Source: Spirochaetales bacterium
GTDB lineage: Bacteria > Spirochaetota > Spirochaetia > DSM-2461
Assembly: GCA_028533045.1 (NCBI GenBank)
Contig: JAQQAP010000032.1
Location: 1-45,033, forward strand
Direction: 5' to 3'
Length of the DNA: 45,033 bases
Shown here: positions 8,295 to 16,115 of the stretch, in pieces
How the letters are laid out: each line of letters begins with the position of its first letter
Numbering within the stretch: position 1 is the stretch's first letter
The notes under the pieces: generated by a model
Database searches by the model: none
The model's input: the letters and a program-made list of their open reading frames with translations, nothing else
Told to the model about the DNA's origin: nothing
Program-made: the position numbers and the translations under genes

Positions 8295-10238
8295 ATGAAG
8301 AAAATCGGTTTTTCACTCCTACTGCTGGCTATGCTGTGTGGAACAGCATTCGCTAACGGTACCGAAGAACAGGGTGCAGCTGCCGCTAACCTGGCATCTA
8401 CACTGGAAATCAACTTTTGTCAGGGTAACAACGCCCGGACAATGACCTACCAGAAGTCAGATCCCCTGACTCTGCCTGATGGAACTATCATCACTCAGGG
8501 CGACCTGAAACCGACTTGGCAGTACATCTCTGAACAGATTGGTGTTCAGATTGTAGATGTTGCTGTACAGGACCAGAAGGCTACTGAAATGGTCGACATC
8601 GCTGCTGCAACTGGTTTTGAAGATGCCGTAATTTACGGTGGTAACTCTGTTGCCGAAGATCTTATGAACTACGGTGCCCTTGGTTACTTTGTTAACATCA
8701 AGGACTACCTGAACCAGATGCCTGCTGTCAAGGCTTACCTTGAAGCAAACCCCAACATTGCTAAGTCTATTACTGCTTACAATGGTGGAATCTACCACAT
8801 GCCTTACGTAGCTGAAATCGGCAACTACGCCCGTGTTTTCGCTGCAAGAGAGGACTGGATTACTTCTCTCCTCGATTCTTCTGCTGCTCTTGAGTCTGAA
8901 ACTCACACTCTTAACGTAGCTTACGAAGGATACTGGGACAGAAACTCATCTAACGTTATCGATCTTCAGAACGCTGCCGCTAAGGGTGGAGTTCTTGATA
9001 GAGATACTGCACTTAACGTTCTCGTTAAGTACATCAACGATACCTATAGCTATGCTAAGCCTTCTGAGCTTTACCTTGGTGAAGGTGCTCAGTATGACGT
9101 TGATGAAATGATCGCTTTGTGGCGTGTTGTTGAACTTTCTCCCAACACACTTTCCAAAGTATCTACCGGAAGCGTTGTTCCCGGTACCGAAATTTCTCCC
9201 TTCTTCGTAAGAAAGGCTAAGTACAGAGAAGACGCTCTTCGTCTCCTCAACTACTTTGACGGACAGAGAGTTCACGCTTCTGACTCCTACAAAGCACGTC
9301 TTTACGATGATGGAAAAGAAATGCACTACTCCTATGCTGATCCCGAGTTCCTTGAAAAGGTTAACTATCTTCAGCAGTGGTATGCAGAAGGTCTGATTCA
9401 CAGCGAATTCGCCGACCTTTCTGTAAAAGACGAGTTCAGAAAAAGCATGTATTTTGCCGATTCTATCGAAGGTCAGAAACAGTTTGGTTTCATGACTTAC
9501 GACTGGATTGCTTCTACAACTGCCGGATCTGACAAGATTGTTGCTGTTCTTCCCCCTGTAACTACTATTACCGATGCAGGAATCAAGAAGTTCGTTCACT
9601 ACATGGAAAACACCCGTGTAATCAAGCCGGACGGATGGGCTATTTCTGCTGCTGCTTCTCAGGAAGAAATCAACGCGGCTCTTACTCTGTTCAACTACAT
9701 GTTCACCGAAGAAGGTAACGATGTACAGAACTACTCTATCCCCGCTGGTAGACTTGAAGGAGAAGTTTTCACTGCTCCCGATGGAACTGAGTACCCCAAA
9801 TTCTCTCCCTGGATGTTCGAAGCTGCCGGTCAGTATAAGAACGGCGACGTTTCCGGATTCCTGAGAGACTTCATGGGATCTCACCTTGCTCTCGGTTACC
9901 AGAAAGAGATTGGTTTCGAAATGCAGTACACCAAAAACAATGGTCCCGCTGCTTGGGCACTTTACACCAAAGCCGGTGTTCTTACTCCTTCTTACGGATC
10001 TAAGGATGCGGCTCTGAGACTTATGCCCCCTCTTATCTCTCTTACCGAGCAGAACCTCGCCAAATTGGCAACCGTTTCTGTTGGAGACGGACAGACTGAA
10101 TCCATTTTCATGTATGTTACCGGTCTTGACTCAGGTATTACAGACGCTACCGACCTCATCGCTGATTTCGATGAAGCTGGTCTCGATGTTTACCTCGATG
10201 TTTACAAAACCGCTTACGACAGGATGATGGCAAAATAA
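8295..10238 (+). CDS. Extracellular solute-binding protein of the oligosaccharide ABC transporter (LplA/YtcQ-like)
   Basis: The protein has 647 residues. The N-terminus has a cleavable signal (MKKIGFSLLLLAMLCGTAFA, then NGTEEQ); there is no lipobox cysteine at the cleavage site, so it should be periplasmic rather than lipid-anchored. The long two-lobed form matches the binding proteins that go with LplB/LplC permeases. A perfect GGAGG site precedes the ATG. Codon choice is strikingly uniform (AAC, TAC, TTC and GAC favoured), as in highly expressed genes. A hairpin after the stop probably lets little transcription pass on. The ligand is inferred to be the oligosaccharide cut by the flanking lyases. 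Confidence 0.88.
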   Translation: MKKIGFSLLLLAMLCGTAFANGTEEQGAAAANLASTLEINFCQGNNARTMTYQKSDPLTLPDGTIITQGDLKPTWQYISEQIGVQIVDVAVQDQKATEMVDIAAATGFEDAVIYGGNSVAEDLMNYGALGYFVNIKDYLNQMPAVKAYLEANPNIAKSITAYNGGIYHMPYVAEIGNYARVFAAREDWITSLLDSSAALESETHTLNVAYEGYWDRNSSNVIDLQNAAAKGGVLDRDTALNVLVKYINDTYSYAKPSELYLGEGAQYDVDEMIALWRVVELSPNTLSKVSTGSVVPGTEISPFFVRKAKYREDALRLLNYFDGQRVHASDSYKARLYDDGKEMHYSYADPEFLEKVNYLQQWYAEGLIHSEFADLSVKDEFRKSMYFADSIEGQKQFGFMTYDWIASTTAGSDKIVAVLPPVTTITDAGIKKFVHYMENTRVIKPDGWAISAAASQEEINAALTLFNYMFTEEGNDVQNYSIPAGRLEGEVFTAPDGTEYPKFSPWMFEAAGQYKNGDVSGFLRDFMGSHLALGYQKEIGFEMQYTKNNGPAAWALYTKAGVLTPSYGSKDAALRLMPPLISLTEQNLAKLATVSVGDGQTESIFMYVTGLDSGITDATDLIADFDEAGLDVYLDVYKTAYDRMMAK

Positions 10239-10253
10239 AACGTCATTAGCTTT

Positions 10254-10280
10254 CCCGCCGGGTTCCGGCCCGGCGGGTTT
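10254..10280 (+). terminator. GC-rich hairpin after the binding-protein gene, likely partial terminator
   Basis: CCCGCCGGG (10254-10262), a 6-base loop and CCCGGCGGG (10269-10277): a perfect 9-bp stem followed by only TTT. The next gene starts 25 bases later with no visible promoter of its own, so partial read-through is more likely than full termination. This would fit a binding protein made in excess over the downstream membrane genes. Confidence 0.6.
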
Positions 10281-10304
10281 ATAGTGACGCAGTACAGGAA
10301 TGAT

Positions 10305-10826
10305 ATGAATAAAACAAACGTAAGTATTAGATTACAGGTCATAACCACTTATATCCTAATCTATCTGGCCGTAGCAGCCGTTCTTTTTTCTTTGGGATTC
10401 ATGACTAACTTTTTTAACCTATTCATGGATGGCAATGAGGAAATGTATAATTTTTTTAAAGCTGTGCAGGAACTCAATAACAAGGTATTTGGGTGGAGCG
10501 TAATAGCCCTCGTTCTTTCCCTCGTATATATCCCCTTTGAACTTAACAAAGGCGCTGCCGGATTTTTCGGCATGATATATACCATCCTCACAGGATTATT
10601 TAACGGCTTAAAGGGAATCTCCATATTGGGTAAGACCTCATCATTTAATGAGATGTATAATCAGATTGATTTTTCTTCCTTAGCAGATTATAGAGTCTCC
10701 ACTATGCCTTTTACTCTGGCAAGTGTTTTCGCTGTACTTATTATGGTTGTTTCCCTTTCCCTTACTTTACTTAGCATAATAAACTATTTCTCCATAACCA
10801 GGAGAGGAGGTTCAAATGAAGCATAA
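10305..10826 (+). CDS. Unrecognised small integral membrane protein (four predicted helices)
   Basis: The protein has 173 residues, starting at the ATG with AGGA five bases upstream; a GTG seven codons earlier lacks a site. Four hydrophobic stretches are visible: IRLQVITTYILIYLAVAAVL, VFGWSVIALVLSLVYI, AGFFGMIYTILTGLFN and FTLASVFAVLIMVVSLSLTL. Between helices 1 and 2 is a short polar loop, and before helix 4 another of about 20 residues. No domain is recognised. It lies between the transporter binding protein and the ATPase and overlaps the next gene by 11 bases, so it is probably made together with the importer. Its role is unknown. Confidence 0.75.
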   Translation: MNKTNVSIRLQVITTYILIYLAVAAVLFSLGFMTNFFNLFMDGNEEMYNFFKAVQELNNKVFGWSVIALVLSLVYIPFELNKGAAGFFGMIYTILTGLFNGLKGISILGKTSSFNEMYNQIDFSSLADYRVSTMPFTLASVFAVLIMVVSLSLTLLSIINYFSITRRGGSNEA

Positions 10827-11235
10827 GGAGAGGAGAATCTTTCAGAAAAACAAAATCGGTTTTCTGTTGATACTCGCTTTTATCATTCTTAATACTGTCT
10901 ATTCTATTTATACATTGAATAGTATGGAAAAGGATTACTTTTTGGGATCCTTCACTATGCAGACCATTCTGTTATTGCTTTTTGGTTTTCTCACGGCCGT
11001 TAAGGTACAGAACTACACTAACACTGCATGGTGTTTAGCTGCTGTCGTTCTGGGTGCTTACCAGGCTGTTCGAATCCTGTTTGTTCAGACAGGTGCAGTG
11101 GGCGGTCAGTTGGCCTTTCTCAATATCGTTCTGATTCTTTCTGCCGGTTTTGCTATTGCCGGAGGTGTCCTTTCTTTTATCTGGACCAAGGAAAGACAGT
11201 CTATTGAGAAGAAAATGGAACAGGAGAATAACTAA
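10816..11235 (+). CDS. Unrecognised small integral membrane protein (four predicted helices)
   Basis: The protein has 139 residues and a very strong ribosome site (AGGAGG, five bases before the ATG) inside the end of the preceding gene. Four hydrophobic segments are seen: IGFLLILAFIILNTVYSIYT, FTMQTILLLLFGFLTAV, AWCLAAVVLGAYQAVRILFV and LAFLNIVLILSAGFAIAGGV. The C-terminal tail (WTKERQSIEKKMEQENN) is charged and would be cytoplasmic. The first base of the ATPase start codon is the last base of its stop codon. No family is recognised; a transporter accessory subunit is possible from position alone. Confidence 0.75.
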   Translation: MKHKERRIFQKNKIGFLLILAFIILNTVYSIYTLNSMEKDYFLGSFTMQTILLLLFGFLTAVKVQNYTNTAWCLAAVVLGAYQAVRILFVQTGAVGGQLAFLNIVLILSAGFAIAGGVLSFIWTKERQSIEKKMEQENN

Positions 11236-12317
11236 TGGGTGAGATGATATTATCCAACATGGAAAAAGTCTATCCCGGCGGTGTTAAAGCAGTCGATGAC
11301 TTTAATATGAAAATTGAAGACGGTGAATTCATTGTATTCGTAGGTCCTTCCGGTTGCGGAAAGTCTACCATGCTTAGAATGATCGCCGGTCTTGAAGGTA
11401 TTACCGGCGGAGATCTTATCCTCGATGGTAAAAGAATAAACGATCTGGCTCCTTCCGATAGAGATATCGCCATGGTATTCCAGAACTACGCCCTTTTCGG
11501 AAGTCTTACCGTTTATGAGAATATGGGTTTTCCCCTCTCTATTAAGCATGTAAATGGTGATGATATTTATGAAAAGGTAATGGAAGCTACCCGTGTAGTT
11601 GAACTGGGGCCCGAGCTAAACAGAAAGCCTAATCAGCTTTCCGGTGGTCAGAGACAGCGAGTTGCCATTGGTCGTTCACTGGTAAGACACCCTAAGGTAT
11701 TCCTTATGGATGAGCCTCTTTCCAACCTCGATGCCAAGCTTAGAGCTCAGACGAGAAAAGAGCTGGCTCAGCTTCATGAAAAATTGGGAACCACATTTAT
11801 CTATGTAACCCATGACCAGGTAGAAGCTATGACCATCGCCGATCGTATTGTTGTACTTAACAATGGTAAGATTCAGCAGATTGGTAAACCTACCGAAATC
11901 TACGCTAAACCAGCCAATACCTTCGTAGGTGGTTTCATTGGAAGCCCTCCCATGAACTTTATTGACGGTAAGATTGAAAACGGTAAGTTTGTATGCGAAT
12001 TTATGTCTATGGATGTGCCTGCCTTCCAGGAAGAGATTAAATCCAGCCACGAGGGAAGAAGTGTTGTTCTTGGAATTCGTCCGGAATCTTTCTCTCTCAA
12101 GCCCCCCGGAAAGGGAGATCTTAACGCTACTGTAGAAGTTGTTGAGTACCTTGGTTGTGAGTATGTTGTACTTTTTTCCATTAATGGAACTACTTATCGC
12201 GCCCGATTGGAACAGGACTTCCTCGATGTTAAGATCGGCGATACCATTTCTTTTGAAATGAACAAAGAAAAAATCAGCTTTTTCGACGGAGAAAGCAAGC
12301 AGAGGATTGGTAAGTAA
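11235..12317 (+). CDS. Sugar ABC transporter ATP-binding protein (MsmX/UgpC-like)
   Basis: The protein has 360 residues. Walker A is GPSGCGKST (37-45), the Q-loop VFQNYALFGS (81-90), the signature LSGGQ (135-139), Walker B VFLMDE (155-160) and the switch His193. The C-terminal 120 residues form the OB/TOBE regulatory domain of the MalK group. LplBC-type permeases usually share a distant general ATPase, so a dedicated one inside the operon is notable. Its start overlaps the preceding stop by one base and its own stop overlaps the next start (TAATGA), which implies coupled translation with the small membrane proteins. Confidence 0.93.
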   Translation: MGEMILSNMEKVYPGGVKAVDDFNMKIEDGEFIVFVGPSGCGKSTMLRMIAGLEGITGGDLILDGKRINDLAPSDRDIAMVFQNYALFGSLTVYENMGFPLSIKHVNGDDIYEKVMEATRVVELGPELNRKPNQLSGGQRQRVAIGRSLVRHPKVFLMDEPLSNLDAKLRAQTRKELAQLHEKLGTTFIYVTHDQVEAMTIADRIVVLNNGKIQQIGKPTEIYAKPANTFVGGFIGSPPMNFIDGKIENGKFVCEFMSMDVPAFQEEIKSSHEGRSVVLGIRPESFSLKPPGKGDLNATVEVVEYLGCEYVVLFSINGTTYRARLEQDFLDVKIGDTISFEMNKEKISFFDGESKQRIGK

Positions 12318-12718
12318 TGAAAGATAAAATATATAATGCCACAAAATACATTATACTTTTTGTAGCTATAGCTCAGTTGGCCCTGTCTCAGGTTCATATT
12401 CAGCTTATTACAAAAGTATTTGCACCTTACGTTGGTTTTTACCTCTTTTTGTTTGTTATCTTTGGTCTTGTAACCGGTTTTAACACAACTTCTTCCCTGG
12501 CGGGAAGTAAGGTTATACTCTTTATTGCCGGATGTGTATTGGCCTGTGTTATGGGTGGACTTTACTTGAATATTCTTTTTAAGGATATTGCAACAGGTAA
12601 TTATCTCTCCCTTGAAGATGCTAAAATGTCAATTATATTTATGTTTATCACCTTGGGTGTTTACAGCCTCGGGGGATTAATTATGGTATTTACACGGCCT
12701 CCTGTCGTTAGTGAGTAA
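12317..12718 (+). CDS. Unrecognised small integral membrane protein (four predicted helices)
   Basis: The protein has 133 residues, starting within the stop codon of the ATPase gene. Hydrophobic segments are YIILFVAIAQLALSQ, YVGFYLFLFVIFGLVTGF, VILFIAGCVLACVMGGLYLN and MSIIFMFITLGVYSLGGLIM. The only sizeable polar loop (KDIATGNYLSLEDAK) lies before helix 4. It has no recognisable domain and no Cys or His pattern suggesting metal binding. Tight coupling to the ATPase gene points to a membrane complex with or near the importer, but this is inference. Confidence 0.72.
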   Translation: MKDKIYNATKYIILFVAIAQLALSQVHIQLITKVFAPYVGFYLFLFVIFGLVTGFNTTSSLAGSKVILFIAGCVLACVMGGLYLNILFKDIATGNYLSLEDAKMSIIFMFITLGVYSLGGLIMVFTRPPVVSE

Positions 12719-12719
12719 T

Positions 12720-13220
12720 ATGATCGAACCGATCAAACAGAAAAAAATATCACCCTCGGTTGTTGTCTTTCTTATTAGATGGTGGACAGCCGGGGCCGTG
12801 ATGTATTTTATTGGTTGGGGAACAGCATTAGGCCAGTATGACAATTCCATAGACCTTATTTTTGGTTTGGGAACTGTCTATGGCCTTATACAGTCTTATA
12901 TCCTGGGACCGGTATTTAAAATGTTATATAATATCGGTCCCGTAAAAGATTATAAAGAACTTAGTTACGGCCGTAAGTTTTTGTGGCGGGTTTCCGATGT
13001 TTCCCTAGGAATCGTCACAGTCGTTTTTGTTTATGCTATTTTTGTTCTGTTGAATACAGTTGCTGTTGCATTATTGGAAAAAGAAGCGGGCGCATTGGTT
13101 GTGCCTGTTGAACCGATTCTTTTTGGCTTTTTCTTTTCACTTGTAACTTTACTATTTACAGTAATTGGAAAACAGATAGGAAAAATAAAGCAAAATATAA
13201 GAGGTAGAGAGGACATATGA
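12720..13220 (+). CDS. Unrecognised small integral membrane protein (four predicted helices)
   Basis: The protein has about 166 residues from the ATG at 12720; a GTG three codons earlier (12711) would overlap the preceding gene and is the alternative start. Neither has a strong ribosome site, and re-initiation after the stop at 12716-12718 is plausible. Hydrophobic segments are RWWTAGAVMYFIGWGTAL, IDLIFGLGTVYGLIQSYIL, LGIVTVVFVYAIFVLLNTV and ILFGFFFSLVTLLFTVIG. The C-terminus is basic (KQIGKIKQNIRGRED). Its stop overlaps the start of the second lyase gene (ATGA). No family is recognised. Confidence 0.72.
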   Translation: MIEPIKQKKISPSVVVFLIRWWTAGAVMYFIGWGTALGQYDNSIDLIFGLGTVYGLIQSYILGPVFKMLYNIGPVKDYKELSYGRKFLWRVSDVSLGIVTVVFVYAIFVLLNTVAVALLEKEAGALVVPVEPILFGFFFSLVTLLFTVIGKQIGKIKQNIRGREDI

Positions 13221-15103
13221 ACTACTTGAATCAAGATCTCTTGGGTATGGTAAAAGAAAATCATGCCCCCACAAAAGATTTTTTAAAAAATGCCGCTAAA
13301 GAAGCGGATACTTACTTTGAAAATTTTAAGGATGACCCCAGTGCCGTGTCCGTATGGGCACACCACTATTTCTGTAAGGAAGAAGGCGGTCTTCTTATTT
13401 ATAATCCCGAGACCCCGGAAAAGCACGTTTGTAGCATTTGCGGTAAGGAATATAATAACGAACTTCTCAATGGTGCATGGATTACCATGTATCGTAACTC
13501 CGGTGCTGTAAATGCCTGGAAGGCAGCCACATTATATAAGGCCGAGGGGGATAAGAAATACCTTAATTATCTCATTGATTACCTTACCTATTATGCAGAG
13601 AATTACAGCAAATTCCTCCGTCATAACAAGGATGGTTTAATCTTTCAGGAAGGTGAGCAGGCTAAGTGGGGTGTTTCCCGAATTATGCCCCAGAACCTGA
13701 ATGAAGGTATCTGGATTACAAGAGTTGTGAATGCTCTTGAAATAGTTAAGGAAGATCTTTCCGCTGATTTTATCAAAATGCTGGAAGAAAAACTTTTTAC
13801 TCCTGCTTTTGAGATGCTTAAGCCTCAGGTTCATAAGGTACACAATATTCCCTGTTGGCTGGATTGTACCATTGGTGCCATGGGACTTTTCCTGGGCCGT
13901 GATGATATGGTCGATTTTGCTTTTAATGGCGAACTCAGCGTTAATAAGCAGCTGGAAGACGGTGTAACTGCTGACTTCTTCTGGTACGAAGGTTCTATTC
14001 ACTACAATAGCTTCCTTCTTGAAGGTCTTGTTAACCTGCTGCTTTTTACTGAAATTTACGGTTACGATTTTGCCAAGGGTAAGGAGATTATCAAAAACAT
14101 GCTTCTTTCCCTTTACGATTATGCTTTTGATGACCATCGTCTTCCCAACCCCAACGACGGTTGGCCCGATGTAAACCTTAAGACATATTCTTATATCTAC
14201 GCTATGGCCACCCGTGTTTTTGGCGAAGATAGTGAAATTGGTAAGCGTCTCTGTTCAATTGTTACGGCAGATGGTGAGAGAGGTACAATTCCCCTTTCCA
14301 GACCTTACTATTTTAAAAATGACGTTTCCCTTGAGGAGCTTCTTTTTACTCCCGCTCTTCGCTATGGAAAAAAAGAAGCCGTTCTTAATGAAAACCGACT
14401 TTTTCCCGCCAGTTACTGTGGTATGATCGGTAGCGGCAAGAGCAGTGTTTTCCTCAAATACGGTCATAACGGACCCAGCCACGCACACCCCGATAAGATG
14501 ACTCTTGAGTTTATTCTTGACGGTACATGTGTCAGCCGAGACCTTTCCAACTCTGGTTATGGTAATGTATACTGTAACGAATGGCACCGTGTTACCGCTT
14601 CTCATAATACGGTTATGGTAAACGGGGAAAACCAGAACGGTTTTGAAGGGGGCGAATGCCTGACCTACGAAGCCGATCGAATTCATGCGAAGGCAGAAAA
14701 TGTATATCCCGGTACAACCTACGAAAGGGATCTTAAAATCGGAGATAAAGATCTTAGCGATTCACTTACCGTAACTCTTTCCGAAGAGAGCGTTTGTGAC
14801 TACTTTTTCCATGTAGAAGGAGCTCCCGAGGGTGACCTTGGCGGTGTTTCTGCAGAAATTGGATATGAGACAAATGGTTATCAGCATTTGAGTGATGTCG
14901 TAAAGATTCCCGTAGACGGGGATACAAAAGAGATTGTTTGGACTGTGGGAGATAAAAAAGTCTCCAGCATTATTGATGTGGCAGACGCGGAACTGTATAT
15001 GGCAAAAAGCCCGGACAATCCCGTTGTTAACTACAGAACAAGCATTATCGTACGTAAAAAAGGGAAGAGTTGTCAGTTTACCAATAACTGGAAAGCTCTT
15101 TAG
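13217..15103 (+). CDS. Heparinase II/III-family lyase, cytoplasmic, with N-terminal zinc-knuckle-like motif
   Basis: The protein has 628 residues and no signal peptide. Near the N-terminus, a Cys53 and CSIC at 72-75 (HVCSICGKEY) form the zinc-knuckle-like element often seen in this subgroup. Candidate active-site residues are His209-Asn210 (HNIPCW), Tyr257 (FFWYEGSIHYNSF) and the GPSHAHPDK motif with His422 and His424. The C-terminal beta-sandwich includes EWHRVTASHNTVMVNGENQ, typical of the family. It differs clearly from the first lyase, so the two probably cut different linkages or chain lengths of the same imported uronate oligosaccharide. An exo-acting lyase releasing an unsaturated monouronate would fit the reductase downstream. 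Confidence 0.83.
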   Translation: MNYLNQDLLGMVKENHAPTKDFLKNAAKEADTYFENFKDDPSAVSVWAHHYFCKEEGGLLIYNPETPEKHVCSICGKEYNNELLNGAWITMYRNSGAVNAWKAATLYKAEGDKKYLNYLIDYLTYYAENYSKFLRHNKDGLIFQEGEQAKWGVSRIMPQNLNEGIWITRVVNALEIVKEDLSADFIKMLEEKLFTPAFEMLKPQVHKVHNIPCWLDCTIGAMGLFLGRDDMVDFAFNGELSVNKQLEDGVTADFFWYEGSIHYNSFLLEGLVNLLLFTEIYGYDFAKGKEIIKNMLLSLYDYAFDDHRLPNPNDGWPDVNLKTYSYIYAMATRVFGEDSEIGKRLCSIVTADGERGTIPLSRPYYFKNDVSLEELLFTPALRYGKKEAVLNENRLFPASYCGMIGSGKSSVFLKYGHNGPSHAHPDKMTLEFILDGTCVSRDLSNSGYGNVYCNEWHRVTASHNTVMVNGENQNGFEGGECLTYEADRIHAKAENVYPGTTYERDLKIGDKDLSDSLTVTLSEESVCDYFFHVEGAPEGDLGGVSAEIGYETNGYQHLSDVVKIPVDGDTKEIVWTVGDKKVSSIIDVADAELYMAKSPDNPVVNYRTSIIVRKKGKSCQFTNNWKAL

Positions 15104-15113
15104 TGAATAATAA

Positions 15114-15139
15114 GTCGAATCCGATTGTTCGGATTCGAC
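15114..15139 (+). terminator. Perfect hairpin after the second lyase gene
   Basis: GTCGAATCCGA (15114-15124) pairs over an 11-bp perfect stem with TCGGATTCGAC (15129-15139) around a TTGT loop. Only a mixed ATTAATT follows, so termination may be incomplete. Fifty bases on, ACTCAAGG...CCCTGAGT (about 15197-15220) forms a second, imperfect hairpin, with a run of seven T further on. The SDR gene after it may therefore have its own promoter in this 197-base gap, although none is clear. Confidence 0.5.
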
Positions 15140-15300
15140 ATTAATTAGCAAAAGAAAATTTTTGAACTAAGTTAGTGAAACATTTAGGCTTCCGGTCATA
15201 CTCAAGGTTGTTTTACCCTGAGTCGGGAACTTATCTGTTTTTTTCTACCTTGGAGATAGGATTTCTTAACATAATTTCATAGGATAAACGGAGGAAAATT

Positions 15301-16050
15301 ATGAGTAATTACGCAATGGTAACCGGTGGAACCGGTGGTATTGGTAGAGCAGTAGCAAAGGAACTTGGTAAAGCAGGTTACGACATCATCCTTAACGGTA
15401 TTGATGAAGCACAGGCTAAAGAAGCCGTAGCTGAGCTCGAAGCAGAAGGTATCAAGGTTGACTTTTACCTCTACGATGTAACCAAAGAAGAAGAAGTAAA
15501 TGCAGCATTCGAAAAGATCTCTGCCAAATATGATAAGCTTGACGTACTTGTAAACAACGCAGGTGGTCTTGGTGGAAGAAGCCGTTTCGAAGAAATGGAA
15601 ACTTCTTTCTACCGTTTTGTTATGGCTCTTAACCTGGACAGTGTTTTCTTTCACTCCAGAGCTGCTATTCCCATGCTCAAGAAGAGCGACAACGCTTCTA
15701 TCATTACTTACAGCTCTAACGCTGCATGGAATGCTGGTGGTCCCGGTGCTGGTGTATACGGTACTTCCAAGGCTGCTGTAACTACAATTACCAGAGCTCT
15801 TGCCAAGGACCTTGCCGAGTACGGAATCAGAGTAAACGGTGTATCTCCCGGTACTATCGATACTCCTTTCCATGACGGAATCAGAAAGACCAAGCCCGAA
15901 GTATTCGCTTCTTGGAAGAACAACATTCTCATGAAGAGACTGGGTCAGCCCGAAGAAGTAGCTACTGTTATTGAATTCCTCGTTAGTGAGAAGGCTTCCT
16001 TCCTGACCGGTGAAATAATTCAGGTTAACGGTGGACAGGACTTCCTCTAG
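15301..16050 (+). CDS. Short-chain dehydrogenase/reductase, KduD / DEH-reductase-like
   Basis: The protein has 249 residues. The cofactor-binding TGGTGGIG (8-15), the NNAG motif (85-88) and the catalytic Ser139/Tyr153/Lys157 set (YSSN..., VYGTSK) are all present. The C-terminal VNGGQDFL is the classical SDR ending. A GGAGG site precedes the ATG. Codon use is strongly optimised, like that of the binding protein. After lyases produce unsaturated uronates that open to DEH or DKI, an SDR of this kind reduces them to 2-keto-3-deoxygluconate or a related acid. That role is inferred from context; the family alone does not fix the substrate. Confidence 0.85.
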   Translation: MSNYAMVTGGTGGIGRAVAKELGKAGYDIILNGIDEAQAKEAVAELEAEGIKVDFYLYDVTKEEEVNAAFEKISAKYDKLDVLVNNAGGLGGRSRFEEMETSFYRFVMALNLDSVFFHSRAAIPMLKKSDNASIITYSSNAAWNAGGPGAGVYGTSKAAVTTITRALAKDLAEYGIRVNGVSPGTIDTPFHDGIRKTKPEVFASWKNNILMKRLGQPEEVATVIEFLVSEKASFLTGEIIQVNGGQDFL

Positions 16051-16076
16051 GATTCGGTTCTAACCAATAACTAATA

Positions 16077-16113
16077 AGCCGCAGCATACTTCCGTTATGC
16101 TGCGGCTTTTTTT
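16077..16113 (+). terminator. Rho-independent terminator of the polysaccharide locus
   Basis: AGCCGCAGCATA (16077-16088), a 7-base loop, TATGCTGCGGCT (16096-16107) and a run of seven T ending at 16113. It is a textbook terminator. It ends two bases from the stop of the convergent SpoIIE gene and may stop that transcript partly as well. Confidence 0.92.
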
Positions 16114-16115
16114 GT

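Noticed and set aside
8946..9884. A 312-codon frame on the minus strand within the binding-protein gene
   Set aside because: It is a mirror of strongly biased codon use in the real gene; it is Ser/Val-rich without any domain.
15197..15240. CTCAAGG near the SDR promoter as a further copy of the mobile-element end
   Set aside because: Only seven bases agree; the following bases do not match TAATGTTCC in either orientation.
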